A stretch of 64,000 nucleotides of DNA from Methanobacterium_B sp963703015 (GCA_963703015.1 OY969779.1:1426001-1490000); one strand, 5' to 3'; numbered from the stretch's first letter, positions 1 to 8,798 are shown. A program made the numbers and translations. The notes: a model not told the origin generated them from the letters alone.

Positions 1-864
1 ATAAATAGACTGAAGAAACAGGGTCCACTCCTTAGGATCATGGTAACTCATCATATTTCTAGGAATACTCTTTTTAATGTCTTTTTCGAGCATCTTGTTG
101 GATAAGTTGACTTCCATCCTTCGCATGAGCTTATCTTCGATATTGTGGGCTTCATCAAGGATCATCAAGGATCTTTTACCAAAGTGCTGAACATAGGCAA
201 GTTCTAAAAGCGCGTAATCATAATTCATTAGAGTAATATCACTTTCTACAGCTCTGGCTTTCTGATTCCAATAGTTACACCTATCATTCGATCTGAAATA
301 AAGGGGAGCACCGTAAGCATCGTTGAATGCGAACATACCCTCTTCAAATGGTGATTTGGTTACACCAAAGTCACATGCAAAATTATGTGAGTTTGGAACT
401 GTTTGACAAGTTCCTGAATCACATCTATCATCAAAATCTGATTCTCGGCAGGTGAAATTTCCCCTTCCCTTAACCATTGGAAAGCCAAATTCACCAGCGT
501 ACTGTGATTGAAGCTGTTTGGTCATGGTCATTATGTAGGCAGGGTTGTAGATATTAGCAAGAGTAGTTGCAATTGCAGATTTTCCAGTACCAGTTCCCGC
601 TTCAAGGATTATATAACGATAACCATTTTCAATAGCCTCTTGAATCCTGGAAATTATCTCAAATTGACCTCTTCTAGGCTCAGAGAAGGGAAAATTTTCT
701 ATAATATCTTCATCAACATCAGGATATCTATTTTTAATATCAGAAACTGCTTGTTTTGATATTTTCTTAAGAACTGGGCCAGGCTTGCGGTTATTACTAC
801 AGATACACCTTGACTTTATCATTCCACACTTTTCACAGAAGAATCCACTTTCCATAGAGATCAT
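1..864 (-). CDS. XPD/DinG-type ATP-dependent DNA helicase (partial, N-terminal part)
   Basis: Superfamily 2 5'-3' DNA helicase of the Rad3/XPD/DinG group; the carboxy-terminal half lies beyond the window edge. I translated 288 codons. An N-terminal CxxC...CxC cluster (about residues 10-22) looks like a small metal-binding knuckle. Walker A is EAGTGTGKS near residue 92 and the DEAH box reads DEAHN near residue 240. Between them lie spaced cysteines (FTCRESD, DRCDSGTC, ACDFG, RCNYW) of the kind that bind the 4Fe-4S cluster in XPD helicases. An in-frame stop lies just upstream of ATG 864; a second ATG at 855 is possible because the TATA-like TTTTTATATC at about 878-887 is very close. Family membership is firm; the repair or other role is inferred. 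Confidence 0.9.
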   Translation of the reverse strand, partial: MISMESGFFCEKCGMIKSRCICSNNRKPGPVLKKISKQAVSDIKNRYPDVDEDIIENFPFSEPRRGQFEIISRIQEAIENGYRYIILEAGTGTGKSAIATTLANIYNPAYIMTMTKQLQSQYAGEFGFPMVKGRGNFTCRESDFDDRCDSGTCQTVPNSHNFACDFGVTKSPFEEGMFAFNDAYGAPLYFRSNDRCNYWNQKARAVESDITLMNYDYALLELAYVQHFGKRSLMILDEAHNIEDKLMRRMEVNLSNKMLEKDIKKSIPRNMMSYHDPKEWTLFLQSIY

Positions 865-1056
865 TATTTATCAGCGATGATATAAAAAGGAAACCTTATG
901 ATAAAAATCCATAAAAAACAAACCTTTAAAAAAGGTTCCAACCAAACTTCTATTAAATTTAAGGACTAGTAAATAGATTTATTCTGAAATATTTTTTGTC
1001 ATGAATTGATTAACCACCAGAATTCTCTATGGACTTATAAATAAGATGTGATGTTT

Positions 1057-1764
1057 ATGAAAAAAGGAAAACTGTACGGTATAGGTGTTGGTCCTGGAGA
1101 CACCGAATTATTAACTATCAAGGCCAGTAAATTACTAAAAACTGTGGATGTCATATGTTCTCCGAGATCTGCAGAATCTAAACCCAGCATCGCACTCACA
1201 ATAATTCAACCGGTTTTAGATGAACGAGAAGATGAGTATGAAATAGTAGATCCTCTTTTTCCAATGATAGAGGATAAGTCTGAGTTAAATCTTTACTGGG
1301 ATCATGCTGCAGATCGTATCCAAAAAAGGCTTGAAAAAGGTCTGAATGTAGCATTCATCACCCTTGGAGATCCAACAATATTCAGCACCTTTGCCTACGT
1401 TGCAGACAGAATTTCTAGGTTAGGATTTGAAATAGAAGTAGTGCCTGGAATAACTTCATTCACGGGATGTGCAGCTGCCTCTGGAATATCCCTGGTTGAA
1501 AAGGATGAAATTCTTGTGGTTGTGCCTAAAGTTGATGGCAGACTTGAAAAAATATTGCCCCATGCTGACACCTTCGTGATCATGAAGACGTCAAGACATT
1601 CAGAAGATCTTGAAAGGATAATTGAAGCCGATAAAAGGGAAAAAACAATCTATTCCGTACAAAATTGTACTATGCCTGATGAAAGTATATTTAAAGGGTT
1701 TTCAAAGGATAAAAAATACTTAACAACCACATTAGTTAAGTTTAGTAACGATAAAAAAGACTGA
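1057..1764 (+). CDS. cbiL: Cobalt-factor II / precorrin-2 C20-methyltransferase
   Basis: SAM-dependent methyltransferase that adds the C20 methyl group to the cobalamin precursor ring (CobI/CbiL family) in the cytoplasm. The protein opens with the family motif GIGVGPGD (about residues 8-15) and has the second SAM-site motif GDPTIFSTF near residue 104; length (235 residues) is normal. The reading frame runs back to a GTG at 1048, but ATG 1057 is preferred: TGTGAT just before it resembles the GGTGAT ribosome site. It stands alone between the divergent helicase and the convergent msvR, so no cobalamin operon is visible here. Archaea use the early-cobalt route, which favours cobalt-factor II as substrate; that is family knowledge, not visible in the sequence. 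Confidence 0.92.
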   Translation: MKKGKLYGIGVGPGDTELLTIKASKLLKTVDVICSPRSAESKPSIALTIIQPVLDEREDEYEIVDPLFPMIEDKSELNLYWDHAADRIQKRLEKGLNVAFITLGDPTIFSTFAYVADRISRLGFEIEVVPGITSFTGCAAASGISLVEKDEILVVVPKVDGRLEKILPHADTFVIMKTSRHSEDLERIIEADKREKTIYSVQNCTMPDESIFKGFSKDKKYLTTTLVKFSNDKKD

Positions 1765-1771
1765 TCTAGCT

Positions 1772-2530
1772 TTATTTAACAACAAAGGAGCAGTAGTCAT
1801 CTCCCTTTGCAAAACATTTTATCTCTTCAACATCTACCTTGCGACCGAAATGTGCAGAAAATATGGCTTCAAGAATTCCAGAATCAAATGCACATGCTGA
1901 TCTTCCTATCTTAGGTAAATCTTCACATTCAAAGCAGTCATAAGCCTTTAATGTTAATGGTTCAAGATTTTCTGTCTTAATTTTTCCTAGTTTATTTTCC
2001 TGCCAGAATTTTGCAATATTTTCTATGAAGCTATCTGTTTGGGAGTCTTTAAGTTTGGTGTAAAAAGTTTCACCGACTTTGATTCCGGCGTTGTGTAAAA
2101 TTGGATCTATGTTGACTCCTTCTTCCATTAAAGCTACTCTCAAGGTTCTAAAAACGAACCTGAAAAAAGCAAATGGATCTTCAGAAGTTACAACTCCCTC
2201 TGTGATGTAGTCATCCAACTCTTTGTTGAAATCATTTTTTCTTGTAAGATCACCGAGATAACTGGATTTGATGAAGAATATTTTACTCCTCCCATCCTTT
2301 GGGTTGGGTTTAGATTCTATGATTCCCATTCCAACTAGGTCAGTAAGGTGGGCTGATATTGTTGCCTTTGATTTTCCTGTTAACTTCACAATTTCAGCAC
2401 CACTCCTCTCGTTTTCTTCTAATATTTCCAGAATTTTGGCCTTTATTGGGCTGTTCACAATATTTAACCCATTTTTTGTTCCAAAAATTTTTATCTGGTT
2501 CAGTGTGCCTGCATCTTTGTTGTTCATCAT
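1772..2530 (-). CDS. msvR: MsvR-type redox-sensing transcription regulator (HTH + V4R)
   Basis: Methanogen-specific regulator. Residues about 20-90 form an ArsR-like winged helix (SPIKAKILEILEE, then a recognition helix SKATISAHLTDL). The C-terminal half is a V4R domain ending in IKCFAKGDDYCSFVV, with a cysteine set (CFEC, SAC, KC, YC) of the sort that senses redox state in characterised MsvR proteins. It is transcribed divergently from fpaA, the arrangement described for MsvR in Methanothermobacter, where it controls fpaA and itself. Two palindromes with TTCG and CGAA half-sites fill the shared promoter region. A TATA-like element for this gene is CTATATAATG at about 2561-2570, read on the minus strand. 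Identity rests on both domain architecture and context. Confidence 0.9.
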   Translation of the reverse strand: MMNNKDAGTLNQIKIFGTKNGLNIVNSPIKAKILEILEENERSGAEIVKLTGKSKATISAHLTDLVGMGIIESKPNPKDGRSKIFFIKSSYLGDLTRKNDFNKELDDYITEGVVTSEDPFAFFRFVFRTLRVALMEEGVNIDPILHNAGIKVGETFYTKLKDSQTDSFIENIAKFWQENKLGKIKTENLEPLTLKAYDCFECEDLPKIGRSACAFDSGILEAIFSAHFGRKVDVEEIKCFAKGDDYCSFVVK

Positions 2531-2559
2531 TTATTCACAATTAATTTCTTGTTGAATCA

Positions 2560-2652
2560 ACTATATAATGGTTCGTATCGACACGAACGTAAAATTTATA
2601 TAGTACTTGTTCGCATAAGACCATACAGGATAAGGTTCGTGCCAACGCGAAC
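2560..2652. promoter_or_regulatory. Divergent msvR/fpaA promoter with two MsvR-like operators
   Basis: Two perfect inverted repeats are visible: GTTCGT-ATCGAC-ACGAAC at 2571-2588 and GGTTCG-TGCCAACG-CGAACC at 2634-2653 (allowing one base either side). Both contain TTCG and CGAA separated by eight bases, and their centres are 64 bp apart. A lone TTCG half-site lies between them at 2610-2613. The TATA-like TTTATATA at about 2595-2602 serves fpaA and CTATATAA at 2561-2568 serves msvR. The first palindrome sits just upstream of both TATA elements; the second falls near the expected fpaA start site, where binding should block transcription. Confidence 0.8.
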
Positions 2653-2685
2653 CAAATTAGAAAACAAACTTGGAGGCTTTAAAAC

Positions 2686-3894
2686 ATGAAATCTGAAGCA
2701 GTAAAAATGAAGGAAGGAGTGTATTGGGTAGGCTTTTTAGACTGGGATATTAGGACTTATCACGGATACACCTTGAATGGAACAACCTACAATGCTTACC
2801 TTGTATTTGGTAAGGAAAAGGTTGCATTGATTGATAACACCTACTATGGAAAATCTTACCAGATGTGGGGCAGGATCGAAGACGCCTTCAAAAAAGAGGG
2901 TCGTGACTTGAAGATAGATGTGATTGTACAGAACCATATAGAGAAGGATCACAGTGGAGCACTGACAGAAATCCATCAAAAGTTCCCTGAAGCTCCTATA
3001 TACTGTACTGAAGTTGCAGTTGAAGGATTAATAAACCATTACCCATCCCTTAAAGAAGCAAACTTCATCACTGTAAAAACTGGGGATGCACTGGATCTTG
3101 GAGGGGCCACACTGGCATTTTTAGAGGCACCACTATTACACTGGCCAGACAGCATGTTTACCCTGCTTGCTGAAGAAGGAATACTATTTTCCAACGATGC
3201 ATTTGGACAACATATTTGCTTCCCACAGAGGTACGATAATGAAATACCAGAGTACGTACTCATGGATGCAACCAAAAAATTCTATGCCAACCTCATAACA
3301 CCACTATCAAAACTGGTATTGAAGAAATTTGAAGAAGTAACTGAACTCGGACTTTTAGAAAAGATAACAATGATAGCTCCGGCCCATGGACAAATATGGA
3401 CAGATCCTATGAAAGTGATTGGTGCTTACAGTGAATGGGCAACAGGTAATGTGGAGAACAAGGTTACAATTGTCTATGATACCATGCATGGATCTACCCA
3501 GAAAATGGCACATGCTGTTGCTGAGGGAGCAATCAGCCAAGGGGCCGACGTAAAAATATACTACCTGCATGAAGACGAAAGAAGTGAAATTGTAAAGGAT
3601 ATTCTTGACAGTAAAGCAGTAGCATTCGGTATTCCAACAATCTACGATGAACCATTCCCAAGTGTGGGGGACATTGTTTACTATCTAAGGGGCCTTAAAT
3701 TTGATAGAACAGGACTAAAAAGGAAAGCAGCCACATTCGGTTCAATGGGAGGTAAAGGTGGAGCTCCTAAGATACTTAAAGATGACCTTGAAAACTGCGG
3801 ATTTGATGTTAAAGACGAATATGAAATATACTACCTGCCTACTGAAGATGAGCTAGAACGTTGCTTTGAAATGGGTAAAGAACTTGCAAAATAA
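2686..3894 (+). CDS. fpaA: F420H2 oxidase (flavodiiron protein)
   Basis: Soluble flavodiiron protein that reduces O2 to water using reduced coenzyme F420. The N-terminal metallo-beta-lactamase-like domain carries the full diiron set: H84-x-E86-x-D88-H89, H151 (in LLHWPD), D170 (in SNDAF) and H233 (in APAHGQ). The C-terminal flavodoxin domain begins near residue 260 with the FMN phosphate loop YDTMHGSTQ. Length, 402 residues, is typical. The start is fixed by TTGGAGG nine bases upstream. It is transcribed away from msvR and followed 26 bp later by a rubrerythrin-like gene, giving an oxygen and peroxide defence unit. F420 specificity rather than NADH or rubredoxin is inferred from the methanogen context. 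Confidence 0.93.
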   Translation: MKSEAVKMKEGVYWVGFLDWDIRTYHGYTLNGTTYNAYLVFGKEKVALIDNTYYGKSYQMWGRIEDAFKKEGRDLKIDVIVQNHIEKDHSGALTEIHQKFPEAPIYCTEVAVEGLINHYPSLKEANFITVKTGDALDLGGATLAFLEAPLLHWPDSMFTLLAEEGILFSNDAFGQHICFPQRYDNEIPEYVLMDATKKFYANLITPLSKLVLKKFEEVTELGLLEKITMIAPAHGQIWTDPMKVIGAYSEWATGNVENKVTIVYDTMHGSTQKMAHAVAEGAISQGADVKIYYLHEDERSEIVKDILDSKAVAFGIPTIYDEPFPSVGDIVYYLRGLKFDRTGLKRKAATFGSMGGKGGAPKILKDDLENCGFDVKDEYEIYYLPTEDELERCFEMGKELAK

Positions 3895-3920
3895 ATTTTT
3901 TTAATACAAGAGGAATAACA

Positions 3921-4337
3921 ATGGAACTCATAAACGAACATGAAATAGGAATTTGTAAAGATACAGAATTAGAGAAGGATGTTAAAGCAAACTTTGAAGG
4001 TGAATGTGCAGAAGTAGGAATGTACCTTGCAATGGCCAGATTGGCCCAGAGAGACGGTTTACCAGAAGTAGCAGAAGTATTGAAGACCATAGCATTTGAA
4101 GAAGCTGCTCATGCCTCAGTATTTGCAGAAATGAATGGAGTCATCTCCTCTTCACTCAAAGAAAATCTTGAAATGATGCTTAAAGGCGAAACCATGGCTA
4201 ACAATGAGAAAAAAGCAGCAGCTAAAAAGGCCAAGGTTGAAGACATTGATCCTGCCCATGATTTCTTTGATGAAAGCTCAAGGGATGAAGCAAGACATGC
4301 GCGCATGTTGAAGGGTATTTTGGAAAGATACTTCTAA
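3921..4337 (+). CDS. Rubrerythrin-like diiron protein without rubredoxin domain
   Basis: Ferritin-like four-helix protein of the rubrerythrin superfamily, probably a peroxide-reducing diiron protein. Likely metal ligands are E28 (GECAE), the ExxH motif E61-H64 (FEEAAH) and a second ExxH, E123-H126 (DEARHA). At 138 residues it ends straight after the second motif, so the C-terminal rubredoxin domain of classical rubrerythrin is absent. A lysine/alanine-rich linker near 96-106 joins the two helical pairs. The RBS is AGAGGAAT. It lies 26 bp after fpaA and is likely in the same MsvR-controlled transcript. In Methanothermobacter the matching slots hold rubredoxin-type genes, so the electron donor here must be encoded elsewhere. 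Confidence 0.85.
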   Translation: MELINEHEIGICKDTELEKDVKANFEGECAEVGMYLAMARLAQRDGLPEVAEVLKTIAFEEAAHASVFAEMNGVISSSLKENLEMMLKGETMANNEKKAAAKKAKVEDIDPAHDFFDESSRDEARHARMLKGILERYF

Positions 4338-4346
4338 ATACTCCAC

Positions 4347-4393
4347 TTTTTTTATTTTTCTAAGACCAGTAAAGTAAATTTTCAAAAAAAAAA
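4347..4393. terminator. Convergent oligo-T terminators
   Basis: Plus-strand T runs at 4347-4353 and 4355-4359 follow the rubrerythrin-like gene. A ten-base A run at 4384-4393 is a T run for the opposing oxidoreductase gene. No strong hairpin is needed; oligo-U tracts terminate archaeal transcription. Confidence 0.55.
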
Positions 4394-4399
4394 TAAAAT

Positions 4400-5749
4400 T
4401 TATGAACTCAATTTCTTGAGTGCATCTTCTGCAGCCATTACTGCAGGGTCAACAACCATTGAAACAGGGGGAGCATAAGAAAACTCCATTTCAGTTATTT
4501 CATCACACTTAACTTGTTTTGCAATTGCCATAGCCATAGTATCCACCCTTTCGGCAACAGTTTCTTTGGCAATGATTTGACATCCCACTATGGTCCCGTC
4601 CAGGCCACAGATGAGCTTGGTGTCTATTGGTTTACAACCGGGATAGTACCTTGCCCTGGTGAGTGCTTGGCTTTTACCTATAACAACTTCTATTCCATTC
4701 ATCTTTGCAGATACTTCTGTTAAACCAACTGCACCCACTTCAAGTTCTCCTATTTTTGAAACCACAGAATTCAACACTGGTTTAAACACTGCATTTTTTC
4801 CAGCCAAATTTTTAGCTGCAACTTTTCCCTGGCGAACAGCAGTTGTTCCAAAGGGTGAAAGTGTTTTCTGTCCTGTTATTCCATCATGTACCTCGACACA
4901 ATCTCCAACTGCATAGATGTTGGAGACAGACGTTTCCATTCTTTCATTAACAACCACTCCCATGTCACCTATGTCACAACCGGCCTGTTTTGCTAGTTCA
5001 ATTGATGGTCTGACTCCTGTTGACAAAATAACAAGATCAGCATCCATTTTGATATCTCCCACAACAGCTTCTTTTGCAACACTGTCACCAACGATCTTTG
5101 TAAGTGCATTGTTGAGCACAATACGTACCCCTTGACCTTCGAGGTACTCCTGTACTTTGAGCGCCATGTCAGGATCCAGTGATCTTGGTAGGACCTGGGG
5201 AAGCATTTCTGTTACACTCACTTCCATACCAATCTGTTTGAGTCCATATCCTAACTCCAATCCAATGGCACCTGCACCAACTATAACAGCTTTACTACTG
5301 GTTTTAGACCATTCTTTAATTTTAGCACCATCTTCAATAGTCCTAACCTTAAATACTCCTCCAAGGTCTTTTCCTTCCACAGGAGGTATGAATGGATATC
5401 CTCCAGTTGCAATCACAAGATAATCATATTTCAGGGTTATTAGCTCTGGTGTAGGTTCATCCCCATTTATAAGTCGATATTTGATCATATTCTGGGAAGA
5501 TGCAACTTCTAACACTTCAGATTCTGTAACAATATTAATGCCATGTTTTCCATAGTAATCTGGAGTATGCATTACAATTTCTTCGAAAGAATCAATATCT
5601 CCTCCGATTACGTAAGGTATTGCACATGGCGAATAAGCCACTTTATCCTCCATAGTAAACACGGTAATTTCGACTTCTTTTAAATATTTTCTCAAGTTTG
5701 AAGCAACGGTAAGTCCGCCGGCTCCACTTCCAATTACAACTACTCTCAT
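4400..5749 (-). CDS. FAD/NAD(P)-dependent pyridine nucleotide-disulfide-type oxidoreductase
   Basis: Cytoplasmic flavoprotein of the CoA-disulfide reductase/NADH oxidase group. The N-terminal FAD dinucleotide fold begins VVVIGSGAGGLT (residues 3-14). A single redox cysteine follows in YSPCAIPYVIGG near residue 43, the place occupied by the active cysteine in CoA-disulfide reductases. The second Rossmann motif (VIVGAGAIGLELG, near residue 156) binds NAD(P)H, and IYAVGDCVE near 300 is the second FAD motif. The C-terminal dimerisation domain is complete; 449 residues is normal. It converges with the oxygen-defence genes but is separately transcribed. It could reduce O2, CoA disulfide, polysulfide or another disulfide; sequence alone does not decide. 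Confidence 0.85.
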   Translation of the reverse strand: MRVVVIGSGAGGLTVASNLRKYLKEVEITVFTMEDKVAYSPCAIPYVIGGDIDSFEEIVMHTPDYYGKHGINIVTESEVLEVASSQNMIKYRLINGDEPTPELITLKYDYLVIATGGYPFIPPVEGKDLGGVFKVRTIEDGAKIKEWSKTSSKAVIVGAGAIGLELGYGLKQIGMEVSVTEMLPQVLPRSLDPDMALKVQEYLEGQGVRIVLNNALTKIVGDSVAKEAVVGDIKMDADLVILSTGVRPSIELAKQAGCDIGDMGVVVNERMETSVSNIYAVGDCVEVHDGITGQKTLSPFGTTAVRQGKVAAKNLAGKNAVFKPVLNSVVSKIGELEVGAVGLTEVSAKMNGIEVVIGKSQALTRARYYPGCKPIDTKLICGLDGTIVGCQIIAKETVAERVDTMAMAIAKQVKCDEITEMEFSYAPPVSMVVDPAVMAAEDALKKLSS

Positions 5750-5980
5750 ATTTTTTTTCTCACTGGGTTGTAGGGTTAAAAATTACCCCAATTTTAATTG
5801 GTTCATATAAATTTCCATACCTCAAATAAATTTTATTGTTTTATTCTTATACAGTTGATCATGGAATCCAGATTTTGTTGTGTGGATCGTTATACCTGTG
5901 AACGAATCAATGGGATTGTGTGTAGTTTAATAAAAAAATAGAGAAGTAGAATTTTAAGGATTTATAAAATAAAAATAGTT

Positions 5981-7024
5981 TTAGACCTTTCCATAAATGG
6001 TGGTCCTTTCCCTTGGAACACGTCCTAGGGCTTCGATGATCTCAATCATCTGTTCCTTTGGTAAATACTCTCCATAGGATGCTCCTGCAGCAATGGATAT
6101 TTTATCTTCAATCATGGTTCCTCCAAGATCATTTGCACCACAGCACAGAGCAATTTGGGAGGTTCTTATTCCAAGTTTTACCCATGAAACTTGAATGTTT
6201 GGAATATCTCTACCGAAAATTATCCTTGCCAGGGCATGTAGTTTAAGATCATCCATACCACTTGCACCCAGTGAAACACGACCCAGCTGGTTGTTTTCAT
6301 TCAGGAAAGTGAGGGGAACAAACTCTGTAAAACCTCCAGTCTCACGCTGCAGATCTCTTAAAAGCATCATGTGATCAATACGATCTTCCCAAGTTTCAAT
6401 GCTTCCATACATAATTGTAGATGTTGTGGGTATTCCCAGTTCATGAGCTTCCCTAATAATGTCCAGCCACTGTGATGTGGTTACCTTGTTTGGACAAATT
6501 TTTTCCCTTACAGAGTCTACAAGTATTTCTGCAGATGCTCCTGTCATGGTATCCATACCTGCAGCTTTAAGAGTTTTAAGAGTTTCTTTGGTACTTATGC
6601 CAGACAGCTTAGCAGTTTGAAATATTTCCACAGGGGATAGGGCATGCAAATAAATATCGAATTCGGATTTAATTGCCTTTATAAGGTCACTGTAATAGTC
6701 TACAGTCATATGGGGCATGATGCCTCCGAATAAACATATTTCTGTAGATCCCATTTTTTGACCTTCCCTGATACTTTCCAGTATTTCCTCGGTAGTCATT
6801 TCATATCCAATATGATCTCTAAATGAACAAAATGCACATTCTATCATACAATGGTCTGTTATGTCAATGGCTTTGTTTGCAACGAAGGTAATTTCATCTC
6901 CAACAATCTCTCTACGCAATCTGTCAGCAACATCAAATAATTCGTGGGGGTTGCTATTGATAAGATTTAATGCATCTGTTTTTGTAATTTCACCTGCAAG
7001 GGAGCGTTCGTAAATATTTTCCAT
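5981..7024 (-). CDS. cofH: FO synthase subunit 2 (CofH), F420 biosynthesis
   Basis: Radical-SAM enzyme joining the tyrosine-derived 4-hydroxybenzyl group to 5-amino-6-ribitylaminouracil, the first committed step of coenzyme F420 chromophore synthesis; CofG completes the reaction. The radical SAM cluster motif is CMIECAFC (CxxxCxxC) near residue 59. Family signatures include the LHALSPVEI segment and the C-terminal CCGANDLGGTM stretch shared by CofH and MqnC-type enzymes. Length, 347 residues, is typical. The gene stands alone: cofG is not in this window. The upstream spacer (7025-7289) is AT-rich and shared with the divergent DUF166 gene. Confidence 0.93.
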   Translation of the reverse strand: MENIYERSLAGEITKTDALNLINSNPHELFDVADRLRREIVGDEITFVANKAIDITDHCMIECAFCSFRDHIGYEMTTEEILESIREGQKMGSTEICLFGGIMPHMTVDYYSDLIKAIKSEFDIYLHALSPVEIFQTAKLSGISTKETLKTLKAAGMDTMTGASAEILVDSVREKICPNKVTTSQWLDIIREAHELGIPTTSTIMYGSIETWEDRIDHMMLLRDLQRETGGFTEFVPLTFLNENNQLGRVSLGASGMDDLKLHALARIIFGRDIPNIQVSWVKLGIRTSQIALCCGANDLGGTMIEDKISIAAGASYGEYLPKEQMIEIIEALGRVPRERTTIYGKV

Positions 7025-7289
7025 GTAGAATCCGCCTTTATAGCTCTTATAAACAATTTCATGATCTACTCATATTTTGATTAAGCAGTTACATTGTTGT
7101 TTTTATTTTATAAATAGTAATGCCAATCTTATAAGCCTAATTTAGTATTAAAGATATTAAAAATATTGTTAGATCTTTAACAAATTCTAATAACACAAGA
7201 TGTTTATTTTAAAACAAAAAAAATTATCCACACAGTTAGATTTAAATCTGCATGTTTTTCGTTGATGAAACCCAGGAGTGTAAAGGATA

Positions 7290-7943
7290 ATGATCAAAGT
7301 TGTCATAGTTACAGACGGTCCATACGGTGATAGAACATACGATACAATTTGTGAAGATTTTGAAACAGTATTTCTCGAACTAGAACAGCCAGACTCCATG
7401 TTCATGGATGATGTGGAAGTCCCTGAAGACGGCTTAACAGAACTAAGATCAGCAGATTTAGTTATAAGCTATATTTTACATCCCGACCTTGTTTTGGAGA
7501 TGGTTGAACAGGTACATGAAGATGTGGGGTGGATCATAGTTGCAGCATGGAGGGGTGAAGGTTTGAAAAACCAGTTAGAAGATTATGGAAATGTTACCTG
7601 TCCCGATACCATGTGCGAACTTGAAGAAAATGGAGATCCTGTTTACGACGAATTTGTCTCTAAATTCGGAAGGCCAGTTGTAGAAATTCAATTAGAAGGT
7701 AACAAGGTTGTAAATGTGGATGTGATCCGAGCTGCACCATGTGGATCCACACATTACGTTTCCGGGGAGATGGTGGGTGAAGATGTAAACAATTTACCAA
7801 CAAAAGCAGGCCTAAAAGTTCAAATTTTCCCATGCAGAGCACCAAAACTACGGCTTTTTGTTGATGAATGTAAAAAGGGCTTGGCATCAAATTTTCACAG
7901 CCAAGCATTCCAGGAAGCAATAGACAAAGAAAGAAATTCCTGA
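7290..7943 (+). CDS. DUF166 family protein
   Basis: Matches the archaeal DUF166 family, found widely in methanogens. Some databases label this family a thymidylate-synthase-like protein, but I see none of the classical ThyA active-site sequence. The N-terminus (IKVVIVTDGPYG) suggests a Rossmann-like beta-alpha start. Conserved cysteines appear in VTCPDTMCEL, RAAPCGSTHY and FPCRAPK, which could bind metal or do redox chemistry. AGGAGTGTAAAGGATA supplies the ribosome site. It lies 77 bp upstream of the DsrE-like cluster in the same direction and shares the short TDGPYG/TEGPY opening with the next protein, a hint of functional or structural kinship. Function is unknown. Confidence 0.75.
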   Translation: MIKVVIVTDGPYGDRTYDTICEDFETVFLELEQPDSMFMDDVEVPEDGLTELRSADLVISYILHPDLVLEMVEQVHEDVGWIIVAAWRGEGLKNQLEDYGNVTCPDTMCELEENGDPVYDEFVSKFGRPVVEIQLEGNKVVNVDVIRAAPCGSTHYVSGEMVGEDVNNLPTKAGLKVQIFPCRAPKLRLFVDECKKGLASNFHSQAFQEAIDKERNS

Positions 7944-8020
7944 ATGTTCCAAGATGTTCAATTAATTTTCTAAACCCTCCACATCAAAATTTATTTTCTA
8001 CAATCAACATAAATATAAAC

Positions 8021-8404
8021 ATGTCTGTGACTCCAAAACAGGAAACAAAGACCCTAACAATTATCATTACTGAAGGTCCATACAGGTCACAATACATTGA
8101 AATAGCACATAATATAGTGGAAAGTGCATTGGATAATCAATATAATGTAAATTTGTTTTTGTACATGGATGCTACCCATATTCCTAAGAAAAACCAAAAT
8201 CCTCATTCATTTCCCAATGTTGTTCATAGAATGAAGAAATTGATCAAAAAAGGTGTCGATGTACGGGCATGTATAAGATGTGCCACAGCAAGGGGTCATG
8301 CATGCGATAAAAGCGCATACCTAAGCGGAGTTTCAATTACTAGTGTTTATGACATTCCAGAATGGATTAAAAAGAGTGATAAAGTGATAACTCTCAGTGG
8401 TTGA
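8021..8404 (+). CDS. DsrE/TusD-like sulfur-relay family protein
   Basis: Small cytoplasmic protein (127 residues) of the DsrE/F superfamily, which carries sulfane sulfur as a persulfide on cysteine. The segment VRACIRCATARG (residues 81-92) lines up with the VCVAAA-RRG type active-cysteine region of TusD/DsrE, so C84 is the candidate sulfur carrier; C87 and C95 are extra. It begins a four-gene run with the next DsrF-like, Fe-S and DsrH-like genes, with overlapping or abutting ends. No clear Shine-Dalgarno site precedes the ATG, and the first downstream ATG is near codon 49. The acceptor and the process served (tRNA thiolation, cofactor or Fe-S sulfur supply) are not shown by the sequence. Confidence 0.75.
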   Translation: MSVTPKQETKTLTIIITEGPYRSQYIEIAHNIVESALDNQYNVNLFLYMDATHIPKKNQNPHSFPNVVHRMKKLIKKGVDVRACIRCATARGHACDKSAYLSGVSITSVYDIPEWIKKSDKVITLSG

Positions 8405-8405
8405 A

Positions 8406-8768
8406 ATGGAATCCATTTTAATTGTGGTAGATAAAGCCCCCTACGGATATGAAGATACTTTCAGCGCATTTTATGTTTCAATAGCTTGTTTAAATAGGGG
8501 AATGGAAGCAGATGTTCTATTAATTGGAGATGGGGTTTACGCTGCCATTAATGGCCAAAAACCTGGGGGATCTGTGGATTACCCAAATGTTGGCGAACTT
8601 TCATACTTAATATTTCCAGAAAGCAAAATTTTTGTACATTACTCATCACTGAAGGAAAGATCAGTTGAAGAGGGGGAGTTAGTTGAGGCAGCAGAGATAA
8701 TTGACGACACTCAACTCAGCCAAATTCTACTGGCCAAAACAAAAAATAGGGCATTTATCAGATTGTAA
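8406..8768 (+). CDS. DsrF/TusC-like protein
   Basis: DsrE/F-like alpha/beta protein of 120 residues, opening ESILIVVDKAPYGYEDTFSAFYVSIACLNRG, typical of the TusC/DsrF fold in spacing and hydrophobic pattern. An upstream GTG at 8397 overlaps the preceding stop, but ATG 8406 has the better ribosome site (GTGGTTGA just before it). The only cysteine, in the helix near residue 28, is not at the usual active place, as expected for the non-catalytic DsrF/TusC partner. Translational coupling to the gene before it and an immediate junction with the gene after it argue for one complex. The assignment is by fold pattern and context, not close sequence match. Confidence 0.68.
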   Translation: MESILIVVDKAPYGYEDTFSAFYVSIACLNRGMEADVLLIGDGVYAAINGQKPGGSVDYPNVGELSYLIFPESKIFVHYSSLKERSVEEGELVEAAEIIDDTQLSQILLAKTKNRAFIRL

Positions 8769-8798
8769 TTGGGATGTCCATATGATGGGGGGAATAAG

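Noticed and set aside
5861..5941. Frame for a 26-residue, four-cysteine peptide in the spacer before cofH
   Set aside because: GTTGATC abuts the ATG with no spacing, there is no clear promoter at the right distance, and so short a frame is expected by chance.
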